DNA from: Nonomuraea sp. PA05
GTDB taxonomy: Bacteria; Actinomycetota; Actinomycetes; Streptosporangiales; Streptosporangiaceae
Assembly (NCBI RefSeq): GCF_008086045.1
Contig: NZ_VSEY01000010.1
Location: forward strand, 1 to 64,000
Direction of reading: 5' to 3'
DNA length: 64,000 bases
The translations under genes and the position numbers were made by a program. Every line of letters starts with the position of its first letter. Positions within the stretch are counted from its first letter, which is position 1. Shown piece after piece: positions 31,212-40,281 of this stretch. Under the pieces are notes generated by a model that was not told the DNA's origin, did not search any database, and saw only the letters and a program-made list of their open reading frames with translations.

Positions 31212-34200
31212 CCGACCCCGCGGGCAACCCGTTCCCCGAGCGCGGCACGATGAGCATGGAGGAGCACGTCCGCGACGCCGACATCCTCAACCGGACGATC
31301 ACCGGCCCCACCGTCGAGCTGCCCGCCGTGGCCCGCCTGACCGCGCTGGTCGGGCAGTACCTCCAGGCGCCGTCCCGCGGCCAGGTCGCGTTCCTGCACG
31401 GCGCGCACGGCACCGGCAAGACCCACACGATCCGGTACGCGCTCGGCGGCGTCACCGGCGCCATCCGCCTGTACGCCAAGGCCCAGGACGGCGACTTCCA
31501 CGCCCTGTACCAGCGGCTCATGAGCCAGGTCGGGCGCGACCGGCTGCGCGGCCTGGCCAGGGCCTTCCAGGCGGTGCTGGCGGAGGAGGAGGCGGGGCTG
31601 ACCGCCGGCGGGCCCGCCGATCCGGGGTACGCGGCGCGGCTGTTCACCGAGTTCCTGGTCGAGCCGGGTGCCGTGCTGGAGGCCCAGGCCGACGAGCTGG
31701 GCCGGGTGATCGACGACGGGCAGGAGTTCCAGCGGGCGCTCACGTCGCTGCTGGAGCCCGCCATGGAGGAGGCCGCGTTCGCCTGGCTGGCGGGACGGGA
31801 GGTGACGACGCTGGACGCCGCGCGGCTCGGCGTCTCAGGCCCGCTCACCGACCCGAACCAGTGCCGCTACGGCCTGCAGCTCCTCACCGCCCTGTGCGCC
31901 AAGGTCGGCACGCCCGTCATCATCGTGGTGGACCAGTGCGAGCGGCTGCTCCTCGGCGGCGGCGCGAACCTGGGCGTCATGCACTCGCTGGTCGAGCGCG
32001 TCCCGCAGGAAGGCGGGATGTTGCTGCTGCTGGGGAGCGACGCGGCGTGGGAGGAACTGCCTGAGGACCTGCGGCAGCGGTTCGGCGCCAACCATCTGAG
32101 GACGGCGCTGCTGACCCCGTCGCAGGCCGGTGAGCTGGTCGTCGCCTACATGGGGCGGGATCTCGGCCATGGGGGTATGGGCGGGCCGTTCACGGATGAC
32201 GAGGTTCTGACGTTGCTCAGGACCAGCGGGGGCAACGTGCGGCGGTTCCTGCAGCAGGCTTGGCGGGCGTTCGAGGCCGCCACCGTTCCGGCGGGGCGGG
32301 ATCTCGATCCCCGGCCTGTGACGAGGCTGAGTGCTGATCGGGTGGTGGAGGCCTGGCTGCTGAGCGAGGGGGTGGGGTATCGGCGCGGGTGGCGGGACGG
32401 GGACGTCGGCGCGGACTACGCGGTCGTGACGCCGGGCGGTCCCCGGCTGCTCGTCCAGATCTCCGACGCGCTGTTCACCGCCCCAGAGGCTGCGGCGGTG
32501 CTGGCCGGAATCGGGCTTGTGGAGCGGGTGCGGGGGCGTGGTTGGACGGCCAGGGTCGTGCTGGTCGTCGCCGGTTACGCCAACCCCGAGCTGTCACCTC
32601 TGCTGGAGCGGGCGGCGCACGAGGTCGTGGTGTTGCGCGGCGAGGACGACCTCGACCGCCTGCGCGCCACGGTCGGCCCGCTCACGCCGGGCTCAGGACC
32701 GGTGTTCACGGGGCTGCCCTACCCCGGCGCCGCCCCGTTCTCGCAGGACGACGCGGAGGTGTTCTTCGGGCGGGAGGAGGCCGTCGAGGCACTGGTGTCC
32801 AGGCTGGCGTCGGCCCGCGAGCCGCTGGTGGTGACGGGGCCGACGGGCGCGGGCACGTCCTCGCTGGTACGGGCGGGGCTGCTGCCGGCCCTCGCCGGAG
32901 GCGCCCTGTCGGAGGAGACACCGCACTGGACCACCCTGCTCCTCACGCCCGGCACCTCACCGCTGGAGGCACTGTCCGGGCAACTGGCCACGCTGGCGAG
33001 CGGCACCGGCGGCGCCAAGCCCTCTCCGGCGAGCGGACTCGACGCGGCGACCGTGCTGGCCTCCCTGCGCGAACGCCCAGCCAGCGCCCGCCTGCTCCTC
33101 GGCCGGCCCCTCGCGGCGGGGGCGGGGCTCGTGCTGGTCGTGGACGGGTTCGAGGAGGTCTTCTCCGGCTCCGGCCCTGAGCAGGACCTGGCCGCGTTCG
33201 TCGCCGCCCTGCACGCCGTCGCGACCGCTCCGGGACGGGCCCACGTGGTGATCGTGGTGAGTGCCGCCTTCGCCGGGCGCTGCCAGGCCCTGCTCGGGAC
33301 GGCGGAACCGCCGTACACGCTGCCGCTCATGGGCCGCTCCCAGCTGCGGCGGGCGATCATCGGCCCGGCGGAGACAGCGGGCCTGGCGCTGGAGGAGGGC
33401 CTGGTGGACGCCGTGCTGGCCGACCTGCGCACGGCAGACGGCGCCCCCGAGCCAGGCGCGCTCCCGCTCCTCGCCAAGGCCATGCACACGATCTGGATCC
33501 GCCGCGACGGCGACCGGCTGACCCTGCGCGGCTACGCGGAGACCGGAGGCATCCCGCTGATGGCGACCTCCGCCGCGGAGGCCGTCCACCAAGCCCTGAC
33601 TCCCGCGCGGCAGGCCGTCGCCCGGAGGGTGCTGCGGCGGCTGGCGTCGGTCACCAGGGACGGGCGGATCAAGGGCAGGCCCACGCCTCTGGCCGCTCTG
33701 CGGGCGGAGCACCCGGGTGGGGATCTGGAGGCGGTGCTGCGCGAACTGGCCGCCGCCCGGGTGGTCGTGGTGGACGCCGGGACGGTGCGGATCGCGCACG
33801 GAAGCCTGCTGGAGGACTGGCCGCGGCTGCGCGAGTGGTTCGAGGCGGATCTGGCCGGTCAGGTGCTGTACGACCAGCTCGCGAGCGACGCCGCCGAGTG
33901 GGCGGAGAACCGGCACAGCCCGGCGTTCCTGTATCGGGGGAGCCGGTTGGCCGCGGCGCTGCGGGCGCAGCGGCAGTGGGGGCGGACCGGGCTCTCGCTG
34001 GAGCAACGGGCCCGCCGCTTCCTGGACGCGAGCGGACGGGCCCGCAGGCGGCGGCGGCTGGCGACCGCCCTGTTCGCCGGTCTGATGTCGGTGACCGTGG
34101 GCGTGCTGACGGTGGACAGCCTGTCCGAGGCGGCGCGTCAGCGTGCGGCCGCCCAGGACGCGAGAACCTCGGCGTTGCTGGCCGAGCAGAGCACCCTCGT

Positions 34201-35170
34201 GGGGGACGAGCAGGTGGCGGCTCTTCTCGCGGCGCTGGCCTGGCGCTTCGGCCCCGGGCCCGAGGCGCGTACCGCGCTCATCAAGGCCCTGGGCGAGCGG
34301 AGTGCGAGCACCGCCTTCGATTTCGGCGTACCGGCGGGAAGGTCCGTCTTCAGGCTCTCCGGACCGGCGCTGGCGATGAGGGCCGAGCGCGACGGCCGGT
34401 TCGTCGCCGCCGTACCTGCCGGGAAGGACGCCTTCTCGCTCACCGAGGTGTCGACCGGGCGGCGGATCGGCGGGGCGCTCCGCCACGAGGGCCGTGTCAC
34501 GTCCATGGCGCTCAGCGCGGACGGGCGGATCCTGGCCACCGGCGACGGCGTCGCGCGGGTCGAGGACCTCACCGGCCAGAGGCTGACGGCCGAGCTGCCG
34601 ATCTCCCCGCTGGCGCTGGGGCTCAGCGCCGACGGCAGGACGCTGGCACTCGGCACCGAGGACGGGCTGTGGGTGTGGGCGCCCCAGTGGAACGGCCTGA
34701 GACGGCTCGGTGACCGCCCGGTGGCCGCTGTCGCCGTCACCCCGGACGGGAAGGCCGTGGCCGCCGGCGATGGTGACGGCGGCCTGGTTCTCTGGGACGT
34801 CAGAGCCGCTTCGCCTGCCTTGCTGGACGAGCCTGCCGACGCCGTGACCTCGGTCGCCTTCAGCGCGGACGGGACGAAGCTCGCGGCCGGCTCCCGGAGC
34901 GGCGCGGTCCGCCTCTGGGACGTCCCGGCCCGCCAGGCGCTCTACCACCAGTACGTCGGCGAGGGCGACGCCGTGACCTCGGTGGCCTTCAGCGTCGAGG
35001 GGACGACGCTCGCCACCGGCGACGACCGCGGCAACGTGCGGCTCTGGGACGTCGAAGGGCCCTCCGACCTCGCCGCCGCCGCCTGCGTGCTCGTCGGCCG
35101 GGACCTCACCGACGAGGAGTGGGAGAGCAACGTGCCCGGCGACGTCCGGCGCCGCCCCGCCTGCCCGTGA
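31208..35170 (+). CDS. AAA/ORC-like ATPase - Mrr-like fold - nSTAND - WD40 fusion protein
   Basis: 1320 residues. (1) ~35-390: ATPase with Walker A HGAHGTGKTH (Lys71), Walker B VIIVVDQCERL and a helical GGNVRRFLQQAW tail. (2) ~390-480: Mrr-like nuclease fold, GDVGADYAVV with Asp403 and LVQIS with Gln417, where the catalytic Lys is Ser419; GWTARVVLVVAGYANPEL follows as in Mrr domains. (3) ~500-930: nSTAND-type ATPase beginning PYPGAAPFSQDDAEVFFGREEAVEALV, Walker A GPTGAGTSS with Thr550 for Lys. (4) one transmembrane helix near 950-970. (5) about five WD40 repeats (~1075-1290, e.g. VAFSADGTKLAAGS...VRLWD) and a LTDEEWE-type tail common in such proteins. GTG start overlaps the preceding stop. 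No exact counterpart known to me. Confidence 0.8.
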   Translation: MTDPAGNPFPERGTMSMEEHVRDADILNRTITGPTVELPAVARLTALVGQYLQAPSRGQVAFLHGAHGTGKTHTIRYALGGVTGAIRLYAKAQDGDFHALYQRLMSQVGRDRLRGLARAFQAVLAEEEAGLTAGGPADPGYAARLFTEFLVEPGAVLEAQADELGRVIDDGQEFQRALTSLLEPAMEEAAFAWLAGREVTTLDAARLGVSGPLTDPNQCRYGLQLLTALCAKVGTPVIIVVDQCERLLLGGGANLGVMHSLVERVPQEGGMLLLLGSDAAWEELPEDLRQRFGANHLRTALLTPSQAGELVVAYMGRDLGHGGMGGPFTDDEVLTLLRTSGGNVRRFLQQAWRAFEAATVPAGRDLDPRPVTRLSADRVVEAWLLSEGVGYRRGWRDGDVGADYAVVTPGGPRLLVQISDALFTAPEAAAVLAGIGLVERVRGRGWTARVVLVVAGYANPELSPLLERAAHEVVVLRGEDDLDRLRATVGPLTPGSGPVFTGLPYPGAAPFSQDDAEVFFGREEAVEALVSRLASAREPLVVTGPTGAGTSSLVRAGLLPALAGGALSEETPHWTTLLLTPGTSPLEALSGQLATLASGTGGAKPSPASGLDAATVLASLRERPASARLLLGRPLAAGAGLVLVVDGFEEVFSGSGPEQDLAAFVAALHAVATAPGRAHVVIVVSAAFAGRCQALLGTAEPPYTLPLMGRSQLRRAIIGPAETAGLALEEGLVDAVLADLRTADGAPEPGALPLLAKAMHTIWIRRDGDRLTLRGYAETGGIPLMATSAAEAVHQALTPARQAVARRVLRRLASVTRDGRIKGRPTPLAALRAEHPGGDLEAVLRELAAARVVVVDAGTVRIAHGSLLEDWPRLREWFEADLAGQVLYDQLASDAAEWAENRHSPAFLYRGSRLAAALRAQRQWGRTGLSLEQRARRFLDASGRARRRRRLATALFAGLMSVTVGVLTVDSLSEAARQRAAAQDARTSALLAEQSTLVGDEQVAALLAALAWRFGPGPEARTALIKALGERSASTAFDFGVPAGRSVFRLSGPALAMRAERDGRFVAAVPAGKDAFSLTEVSTGRRIGGALRHEGRVTSMALSADGRILATGDGVARVEDLTGQRLTAELPISPLALGLSADGRTLALGTEDGLWVWAPQWNGLRRLGDRPVAAVAVTPDGKAVAAGDGDGGLVLWDVRAASPALLDEPADAVTSVAFSADGTKLAAGSRSGAVRLWDVPARQALYHQYVGEGDAVTSVAFSVEGTTLATGDDRGNVRLWDVEGPSDLAAAACVLVGRDLTDEEWESNVPGDVRRRPACP

Positions 35171-35173
35171 CGC

Positions 35174-36361
35174 TCACCCGTTCACGGGCTTGCCCAGCGC
35201 GCTCCCCGCCAGCCACTCCTCCCACGACTTGGCCCAGGGCGTGGGCCCGTTGCCGAACTCCAGCTTCCGCGACGTCCCCGTCACCTCGATGATGTCCCCG
35301 CGCTGGGTGAACTCGTAGAACCACCGCGCGTTGGCGGGGCTGGCGTTCACGCAGCCGTGGCTGACGTTGGAGCTGCCCTGCGCCCCGGTGGACCAGGGGG
35401 CGGCGTGGAAGAAGGTGCCGCTGTAGGTCATGCGGACGTTCCACTTGGTGCGGATGCGGTATTCGCCTGGCTCGCCGATCGTGGCGGAGTCCATGACGAG
35501 GTCGGCGGCCTTCTCCTGGGCGATCATGATGCCCGAGTAGCTGTCGTCGCCGGGTTTGCCGAGGCTGACGGGGATGGTCCTGACGACCTCGCCGTCCTTC
35601 TCGACGACGGCCTTGTGGGTCTTGGCGTCGACCTTGGTGATGTGCTCGGGGCCGACGGTGAAGGACAGGCTGCGGTCCTTCGTCCCCCACAGTCCTGCGC
35701 CGGCGCGCAGGCCGGCCAGGTGCGCCACGACGGTGACCTGTTCGCCGACCGGCCAGTACTCGCGTGGCCTGAACTGGACCTCGCGGTCGCTCACCCAGCT
35801 CCACGCGCCCTCGACCGGCTGCGACATGCGCACGACCAGCGAGCGTTCGATGGCGGCCCTGGCCTCCTTGGAGGTGATCGGCTGGGAGAGGAGGAGCTGG
35901 ACGGGCATGCCGACGCCGACCTTCTCGCCGTCCAGGGGCGACATGCCGCTCTCCAGCGCCCGTTTCGGCTTGAGGGTGGTGAAGGTGGCGGTGCCGGTGA
36001 CGGTCTTGCCGTCGGTGCCCTTGGCCTCGGCGCTGACCGTGTACGTGGTGGCGGGCCGCAACGGCCACTGGGGCCGCCATTGGCCGTCCGCGGCCACGGC
36101 GCCCCGTACGGCGCGGCCCTTGGCGTCGGCGACGGTCATCTTGGTGACCTGGCCGCTGGTGGCCTTGACGGTGATGCCGGTGTCGGGGGCGACCTTCTTG
36201 GCGCCGTCGGCGGGGCTGATCGACAGCTTGGCCACGGGGCCCTGCTGCTGTGACGGCCCGCTCGGCGCCGAGCCGCCGCCCGTAGAGGTGCAACCGGCGA
36301 CCGCTGTCAGGGCCGCCGCGCAGATGGTGAGGAGTGTCTTGTTGGTCCGGCCGTTCCGCAT
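35174..36361 (-). CDS. L,D-transpeptidase with Ig-like domains
   Basis: 395-residue lipoprotein (lipobox AVAGC near residue 23). Two beta-sandwich Ig-like domains (SPADGAKKVAPDTGITVKATSG; MSPLDGEKVGVGMPVQLLLSQPI) precede a YkuD catalytic domain with VSHGCVNAS, carrying the nucleophilic Cys and its His. Overall layout matches mycobacterial LdtMt2-class enzymes that make 3-3 cross-links in peptidoglycan on the outer face of the membrane and resist most beta-lactams except carbapenems. Ends three bases from the end of the convergent NTPase operon. Monocistronic. Confidence 0.92.
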   Translation of the reverse strand: MRNGRTNKTLLTICAAALTAVAGCTSTGGGSAPSGPSQQQGPVAKLSISPADGAKKVAPDTGITVKATSGQVTKMTVADAKGRAVRGAVAADGQWRPQWPLRPATTYTVSAEAKGTDGKTVTGTATFTTLKPKRALESGMSPLDGEKVGVGMPVQLLLSQPITSKEARAAIERSLVVRMSQPVEGAWSWVSDREVQFRPREYWPVGEQVTVVAHLAGLRAGAGLWGTKDRSLSFTVGPEHITKVDAKTHKAVVEKDGEVVRTIPVSLGKPGDDSYSGIMIAQEKAADLVMDSATIGEPGEYRIRTKWNVRMTYSGTFFHAAPWSTGAQGSSNVSHGCVNASPANARWFYEFTQRGDIIEVTGTSRKLEFGNGPTPWAKSWEEWLAGSALGKPVNG

Positions 36362-36490
36362 CCTTGATGCCTCCCGCGCCTGACATATAGGCAGTCATTT
36401 AGATTAGACCGGTTGTCGGCGATCCGGCGGACTCCTTCCCGTATTGACCGAACCCATGCGAACACGTCGGCGCGGCACGTTGCGATGATC

Positions 36491-36520
36491 TTGATCTGGC
36501 GTTCCGCCGACCACAATCAT
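36491..36520 (+). promoter_or_regulatory. Possible leaderless promoter
   Basis: TTGATC (36491-36496), an 18-base spacer and AATCAT (36515-36520), six bases before the GTG at 36527. The weak -10 makes this tentative; its main use is to support the choice of start for the next gene. Confidence 0.3.
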
Positions 36521-36526
36521 GGGCCG

Positions 36527-37180
36527 GTGGACTACTACCTGATCTCCGCGACGGCGGGCGATCGATCACCCGCAGGGCTCCTGGTGGAGGAGTTCGTCCT
36601 GTGCGACGACTACACGGCGGCCGGCATCGACGGCGCCGAGTGGGTGGCGGAGATCGGGGCCTGGTCCGCCTCGGCCGAGCTGAGCAGGGCCATCCGCGCC
36701 GACACCGCACTGCGCTCGCGCGTGACACCGGTCAGCAGGCAGGAGGCGGTGCGTGCCTTCAAGGTGCTCGGCGGCGGCGGGCTGCCCGAGGAGGCCGGGC
36801 TGCGGACGCTCTTCCAGGAGCGTCGCTCGCTGCCCACCACGGCCCCGCTCAACCTGGGCAACGGCCCGGCCAGGGCACGCCGCTACCGCATCCTGTTCGC
36901 CGGGGAGCTGGGCGAGACCGGCCTGGCCAACGCCAGCACGGCGCTGCGCCTGGAGCCCACCGGCGATCCGCGCGTGGTCGGCACGGCCTCCGTCAACGCC
37001 GGCGGCCACGGCTTCACCTGGGAGCTGCGCCGCATCGGCGCGGGCATCGCCTGGTGCGTGGACGTGACCGCGCGGCTCGGCTCCGGCCCCATCACGGCGC
37101 TCGGCGCGCTGCTGCACCACCACCGCCAGGCCGTGCGCGAGCAGGGCCCCATCCCCGTCACCGTGGAGCGCTTCGCCTGA
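36527..37180 (+). CDS. Protein of unknown function, 217 residues
   Basis: I do not recognise the family. Cytoplasmic alpha/beta protein beginning VDYYLISATAGDRSPAGLLVEEFV, with a cluster of central residues (LGGGGLPEEAGLRTLFQERRSLP) and strands near the end (GHGFTWELRRIGAGIAWCVDVTARLG). I chose GTG 36527, before which lies a possible promoter; the open frame extends upstream to ATG 36413, but the added ~38 residues are basic and low in similarity to a folded start. It sits between the divergent L,D-transpeptidase and the first cytochrome b gene. Confidence 0.5.
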   Translation: MDYYLISATAGDRSPAGLLVEEFVLCDDYTAAGIDGAEWVAEIGAWSASAELSRAIRADTALRSRVTPVSRQEAVRAFKVLGGGGLPEEAGLRTLFQERRSLPTTAPLNLGNGPARARRYRILFAGELGETGLANASTALRLEPTGDPRVVGTASVNAGGHGFTWELRRIGAGIAWCVDVTARLGSGPITALGALLHHHRQAVREQGPIPVTVERFA

Positions 37181-37216
37181 CTGTCACGACCCGCCACCCC
37201 TGCCCGGTCCCTCGTA

Positions 37217-37236
37217 TGACGAGAAAACCGAGCCGG
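37217..37236 (+). repeat. Leader repeat, copy 1, before the first qcrB-like gene
   Basis: A 20-base block beginning TGACGAGAAAACCGAG lies 33 bases before the ATG of the first cytochrome b gene. The same block, at the same distance, precedes the second gene (38734-38753). The shared leader, and TGACTGTCAC shortly upstream in both, indicate that the duplication included the promoter/translation start region. Confidence 0.8.
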
Positions 37237-37249
37237 GTGCGGGGTGACG

Positions 37250-38698
37250 ATGAAGGCGAGCTCACTGATCAGGGCTCTGGACGATCGGGTCGGCGGCGCC
37301 CGGTTCCTGGACAGGGCCATGCGCAAGGCCTTCAACAACCACTGGTCGTTCCTGCTGGGCGAGATCGCCCTGTACGCGTTCGTGGTCGTGCTGGTCACCG
37401 GCGTCTTCCTGACGTTCTTCTTCAAGCCGAGCATGAAGGAGGTCGTCTACGACGGCGCCTACGTGCCGCTGAAGGGCGTCATGATGAGCGAGGCGTACGC
37501 CTCCTCGCTGGAGATCAGCTTCGACGTGCGCGGCGGCCTGCTGATGCGGCAGATGCACCACTGGTCGACGCTGATCTTCCTCGGCGGCATCGTGGTGCAC
37601 CTGCTGCGCAACTTCTTCACCGGCTCCTTCCGCAAGCCGCGCGAGCTGAACTGGCTGATCGGCGTGGCCCTGTTCGGGCTGGTCATGCTGAACGGGCTGT
37701 TCGGCTACTCGCTGCCGGACGACCTGCTGTCCGGGGCGGGGCTGCGCATCCTGCACGGGGTGCTGGTGTCGGTGCCGCTGGTGGGGACGTACCTGGCGAT
37801 GTTCCTGTTCGGCGGGGAGTTCCCCGGCGGCGACATCATCGCGCGCCTGTACAGCCTGCACATCCTGATCATCCCCGGCCTGCTGCTGGTGCTGGTGCCG
37901 CTGCACGCCGTGGTGCTGACGTGGCGGCAGACGCACACCCAGTTCCGTGAGCGCGGGGTGCGCAACCATCAGGTGAGCGGGGCGCCGTTCTTCCCGGCGT
38001 TCATCGCGAAGACGACGTCGTACGTGCTGTGGGTGGCCGGGGTGGTCGCGCTGCTGGCTACCGTGTTCCAGATCAACCCGATCTGGCTGTACGGCCCGTA
38101 CGTGCCCAGCACGGTCAGCGCGGGCTCGCAGCCCGACTGGTACATGGGCTTCCTGGAGGGCGCGCTGCGGCTGATGCCGCCGTGGGAGTTCCACGTGTTC
38201 GGCTACACGGTGACGATGAGCGTGCTCATCCCCGCGCTGCTGGCGCCGGGGCTGCTGTTCACCGGGCTGGCGCTGTACCCGTTCGCGGAGCGCTGGTTCA
38301 CCGGCGACCGGGCCGTGCACAACCTGCTCGACCGGCCGCGCGACGTGCCGAGGCGGACCGGGATCGGGGTCGCCGGGATCGTGTACTACGGGGTGTTGTG
38401 GACGTCCGGCGGCAACGACGTGATCGCCGCCAACTTCCACATCTCGCTCAACGCGACGACCTGGATCTTCCGGGTGGCGTTCCTGGTGGGGCCGGTGCTG
38501 GCGTACGTGGCGACCGTGTGGATCTGCCACGGGCTGCAGGCGCGCGACCGGCGGATGGCCGAGCACGGCATCGAGACCGGCGTGGTCGTGCGCTCGCCCG
38601 AAGGCGGATATTCCGAGGTGGAGCGGCCGATGACCGAGGAGGAGAAGGAGAGGCTCACGCCGCCCCCCGACCCGCAGCCGAAACTCATCGGCCGGTGA
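37250..38698 (+). CDS. Cytochrome b, bc1-complex type (qcrB-like), copy 1
   Basis: 482 residues, eight or more transmembrane helices. Heme ligand pairs are visible as LLMRQMHHWSTLIFLGGIVVHLLRNFF and LHILIIPGLLLVLVPLHAVVL; the Qo-site motif is QPDWYMGF (PDWY for the mitochondrial PEWY). The family passes electrons from menaquinol to cytochrome c. Neither qcrA (Rieske) nor qcrC lies nearby, so this is not the main respiratory locus. Start at ATG 37250 by comparison with its paralogue; GTG 37244 is in frame two codons earlier. A charged C-terminal tail replaces the usual extra helix. Confidence 0.88.
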   Translation: MKASSLIRALDDRVGGARFLDRAMRKAFNNHWSFLLGEIALYAFVVVLVTGVFLTFFFKPSMKEVVYDGAYVPLKGVMMSEAYASSLEISFDVRGGLLMRQMHHWSTLIFLGGIVVHLLRNFFTGSFRKPRELNWLIGVALFGLVMLNGLFGYSLPDDLLSGAGLRILHGVLVSVPLVGTYLAMFLFGGEFPGGDIIARLYSLHILIIPGLLLVLVPLHAVVLTWRQTHTQFRERGVRNHQVSGAPFFPAFIAKTTSYVLWVAGVVALLATVFQINPIWLYGPYVPSTVSAGSQPDWYMGFLEGALRLMPPWEFHVFGYTVTMSVLIPALLAPGLLFTGLALYPFAERWFTGDRAVHNLLDRPRDVPRRTGIGVAGIVYYGVLWTSGGNDVIAANFHISLNATTWIFRVAFLVGPVLAYVATVWICHGLQARDRRMAEHGIETGVVVRSPEGGYSEVERPMTEEEKERLTPPPDPQPKLIGR

Positions 38699-38733
38699 CT
38701 GTCACAAACGGCCGCCCTGCGACGTCTTGGTTC

Positions 38734-38753
38734 TGACGAGAAAACCGAGCCGG
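38734..38753 (+). repeat. Leader repeat, copy 2, before the second qcrB-like gene
   Basis: The same block as 37217-37236, again 33 bases before an ATG. Between block and ATG both leaders also share TGCGGGG, but the last bases differ. Confidence 0.8.
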
Positions 38754-38766
38754 ATGCGGGGTGGCT

Positions 38767-40278
38767 ATGAAGGGCAGCTCACTGGCCGGGGCGCTGGACG
38801 ACCGGGTCGGCGGCGCCGGGTTCCTGAAGAAGGCGATGCGGAAGATCTTCCCCGACCACTGGACGTTCCTGCTCGGGGAGATCGCCCTGTACGCGTTCGT
38901 GGTCATCCTGCTCACGGGCGTCTTCCTGACGCTGTTCTTCAAGCCCAGCATGCGGGAGGTCGTCTACGACGGCGTCTACGTGCCGCTGCGCGGCGTCACG
39001 ATGAGTGAGGCGTACGCCTCGTCGCTGGAGATCAGCTTCGAGGTGCGCGGCGGCCTGCTGATGCGGCAGATGCACCACTGGGCCACGCTGATCTTCCTGG
39101 CCGCCATCGTCGTGCACGCGCTGCGCAACTTCTTCACCGGCGCCTTCCGCAAGCCGCGCGACCTGAACTGGCTGATCGGCGTGCTGCTGTTCGTGCTGGT
39201 CATGCTCAACGGGCTGTTCGGCTACTCGCTGCCCGACGACCTGCTGTCCGGGGCCGGGCTGCGCATCCTGCACGGCGTGACGATCTCGATCCCGCTGGTG
39301 GGGACGTACCTGGCGATGTTCCTGTTCGGCGGCGAGTTCCCCGGCACGGACATCATCCCCCGGCTCTACAGCATCCACGTGCTGCTGGTCCCCGGCATCC
39401 TGCTGCTGCTCATCCCGCTGCACGCGGTGATGCTGACCTGGCGGCAGACGCACACCCAGTTCCGCGCCAAGGGGCTGAACGACCGGGTGGTGCGGGGGGC
39501 GCCGTTCTACCCGGCGTTCCTGGCGAAGACGACGGTGTTCTTCCTGTGGGTGACCGGGGTGGTCGCGCTGCTGGCCACCCTGTTCCAGATCAACCCCATC
39601 TGGCTGTACGGGCCGTACATGCCGGGGCACATCAGCGCGGGCTCCCAGCCGGACTGGTACATGGGGTTCCTGGAGGGCGCCCTGCGGATCATGCCGCCGT
39701 GGGAGTTCGCGCTGTTCGGGCAGACGGTGACGATGAGCGTGGTGATCCCCGCGCTGGTGGCGCCGGGGCTGCTGTTCACGGCGCTGGCCGTCTACCCGTT
39801 CGCGGAGCGGTGGGTGACCCGTGACCGGGCCGTGCACCACCTGCTCGACCGGCCCCGCGACGTGCCGGTGCGGGCCGGGCTCGGGGTCGCCGGGATCGTG
39901 TACTACGGGGTGTTGTGGGCGGCAGGCGGGAACGACCTGATCGCCACCACGTTCCACATCTCGTTGTACGCGACGACGTGGATCTTCCGGGTCGCGGTCG
40001 TGCTGGGGCCCGTGCTGGCGTTCATGATCACCCGGCGGATCTGCCTGGGGTTGCAGGCGCGCGACCGGCACACCGTGGAGCACGGAGTGGAGACCGGAGT
40101 GATCGTGCGCGGCGCCGAGGGTGGATACACCGAGGTGGAGCGGCCGGCTGAGGAGGAGGAGACGGCGGTGCTGGTGCCTCCGGCGCGGCCCGCGCTGCCG
40201 CCGGCGGGCAACGGCGACGTGCCTCCCCCGGCGAGGCGGCGACTGCAGGACGCGCTCCAGCGCTCCTGGCACTCCTGA
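38767..40278 (+). CDS. Cytochrome b, bc1-complex type (qcrB-like), copy 2
   Basis: 503 residues, very close to the upstream gene over the membrane part (same heme His pairs, QPDWYMGFLEGALRIMPPWEF). Differences collect in loops, and in a longer Pro/Arg-rich C-terminal tail. The gene follows its paralogue by 68 bases on the same strand and probably shares its promoter type. Two closely similar copies without Rieske or cytochrome c partners suggest alternative respiratory modules that borrow qcrA/qcrC from elsewhere. Converges with the glucodextranase gene three bases away. Confidence 0.88.
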   Translation: MKGSSLAGALDDRVGGAGFLKKAMRKIFPDHWTFLLGEIALYAFVVILLTGVFLTLFFKPSMREVVYDGVYVPLRGVTMSEAYASSLEISFEVRGGLLMRQMHHWATLIFLAAIVVHALRNFFTGAFRKPRDLNWLIGVLLFVLVMLNGLFGYSLPDDLLSGAGLRILHGVTISIPLVGTYLAMFLFGGEFPGTDIIPRLYSIHVLLVPGILLLLIPLHAVMLTWRQTHTQFRAKGLNDRVVRGAPFYPAFLAKTTVFFLWVTGVVALLATLFQINPIWLYGPYMPGHISAGSQPDWYMGFLEGALRIMPPWEFALFGQTVTMSVVIPALVAPGLLFTALAVYPFAERWVTRDRAVHHLLDRPRDVPVRAGLGVAGIVYYGVLWAAGGNDLIATTFHISLYATTWIFRVAVVLGPVLAFMITRRICLGLQARDRHTVEHGVETGVIVRGAEGGYTEVERPAEEEETAVLVPPARPALPPAGNGDVPPPARRRLQDALQRSWHS

Positions 40279-40281
40279 CCT

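Noticed and set aside
36413..36526. Upstream start of the unknown 217-residue protein
   Set aside because: The added residues are basic and unstructured, and a better promoter/start arrangement lies at 36527. Not excluded.
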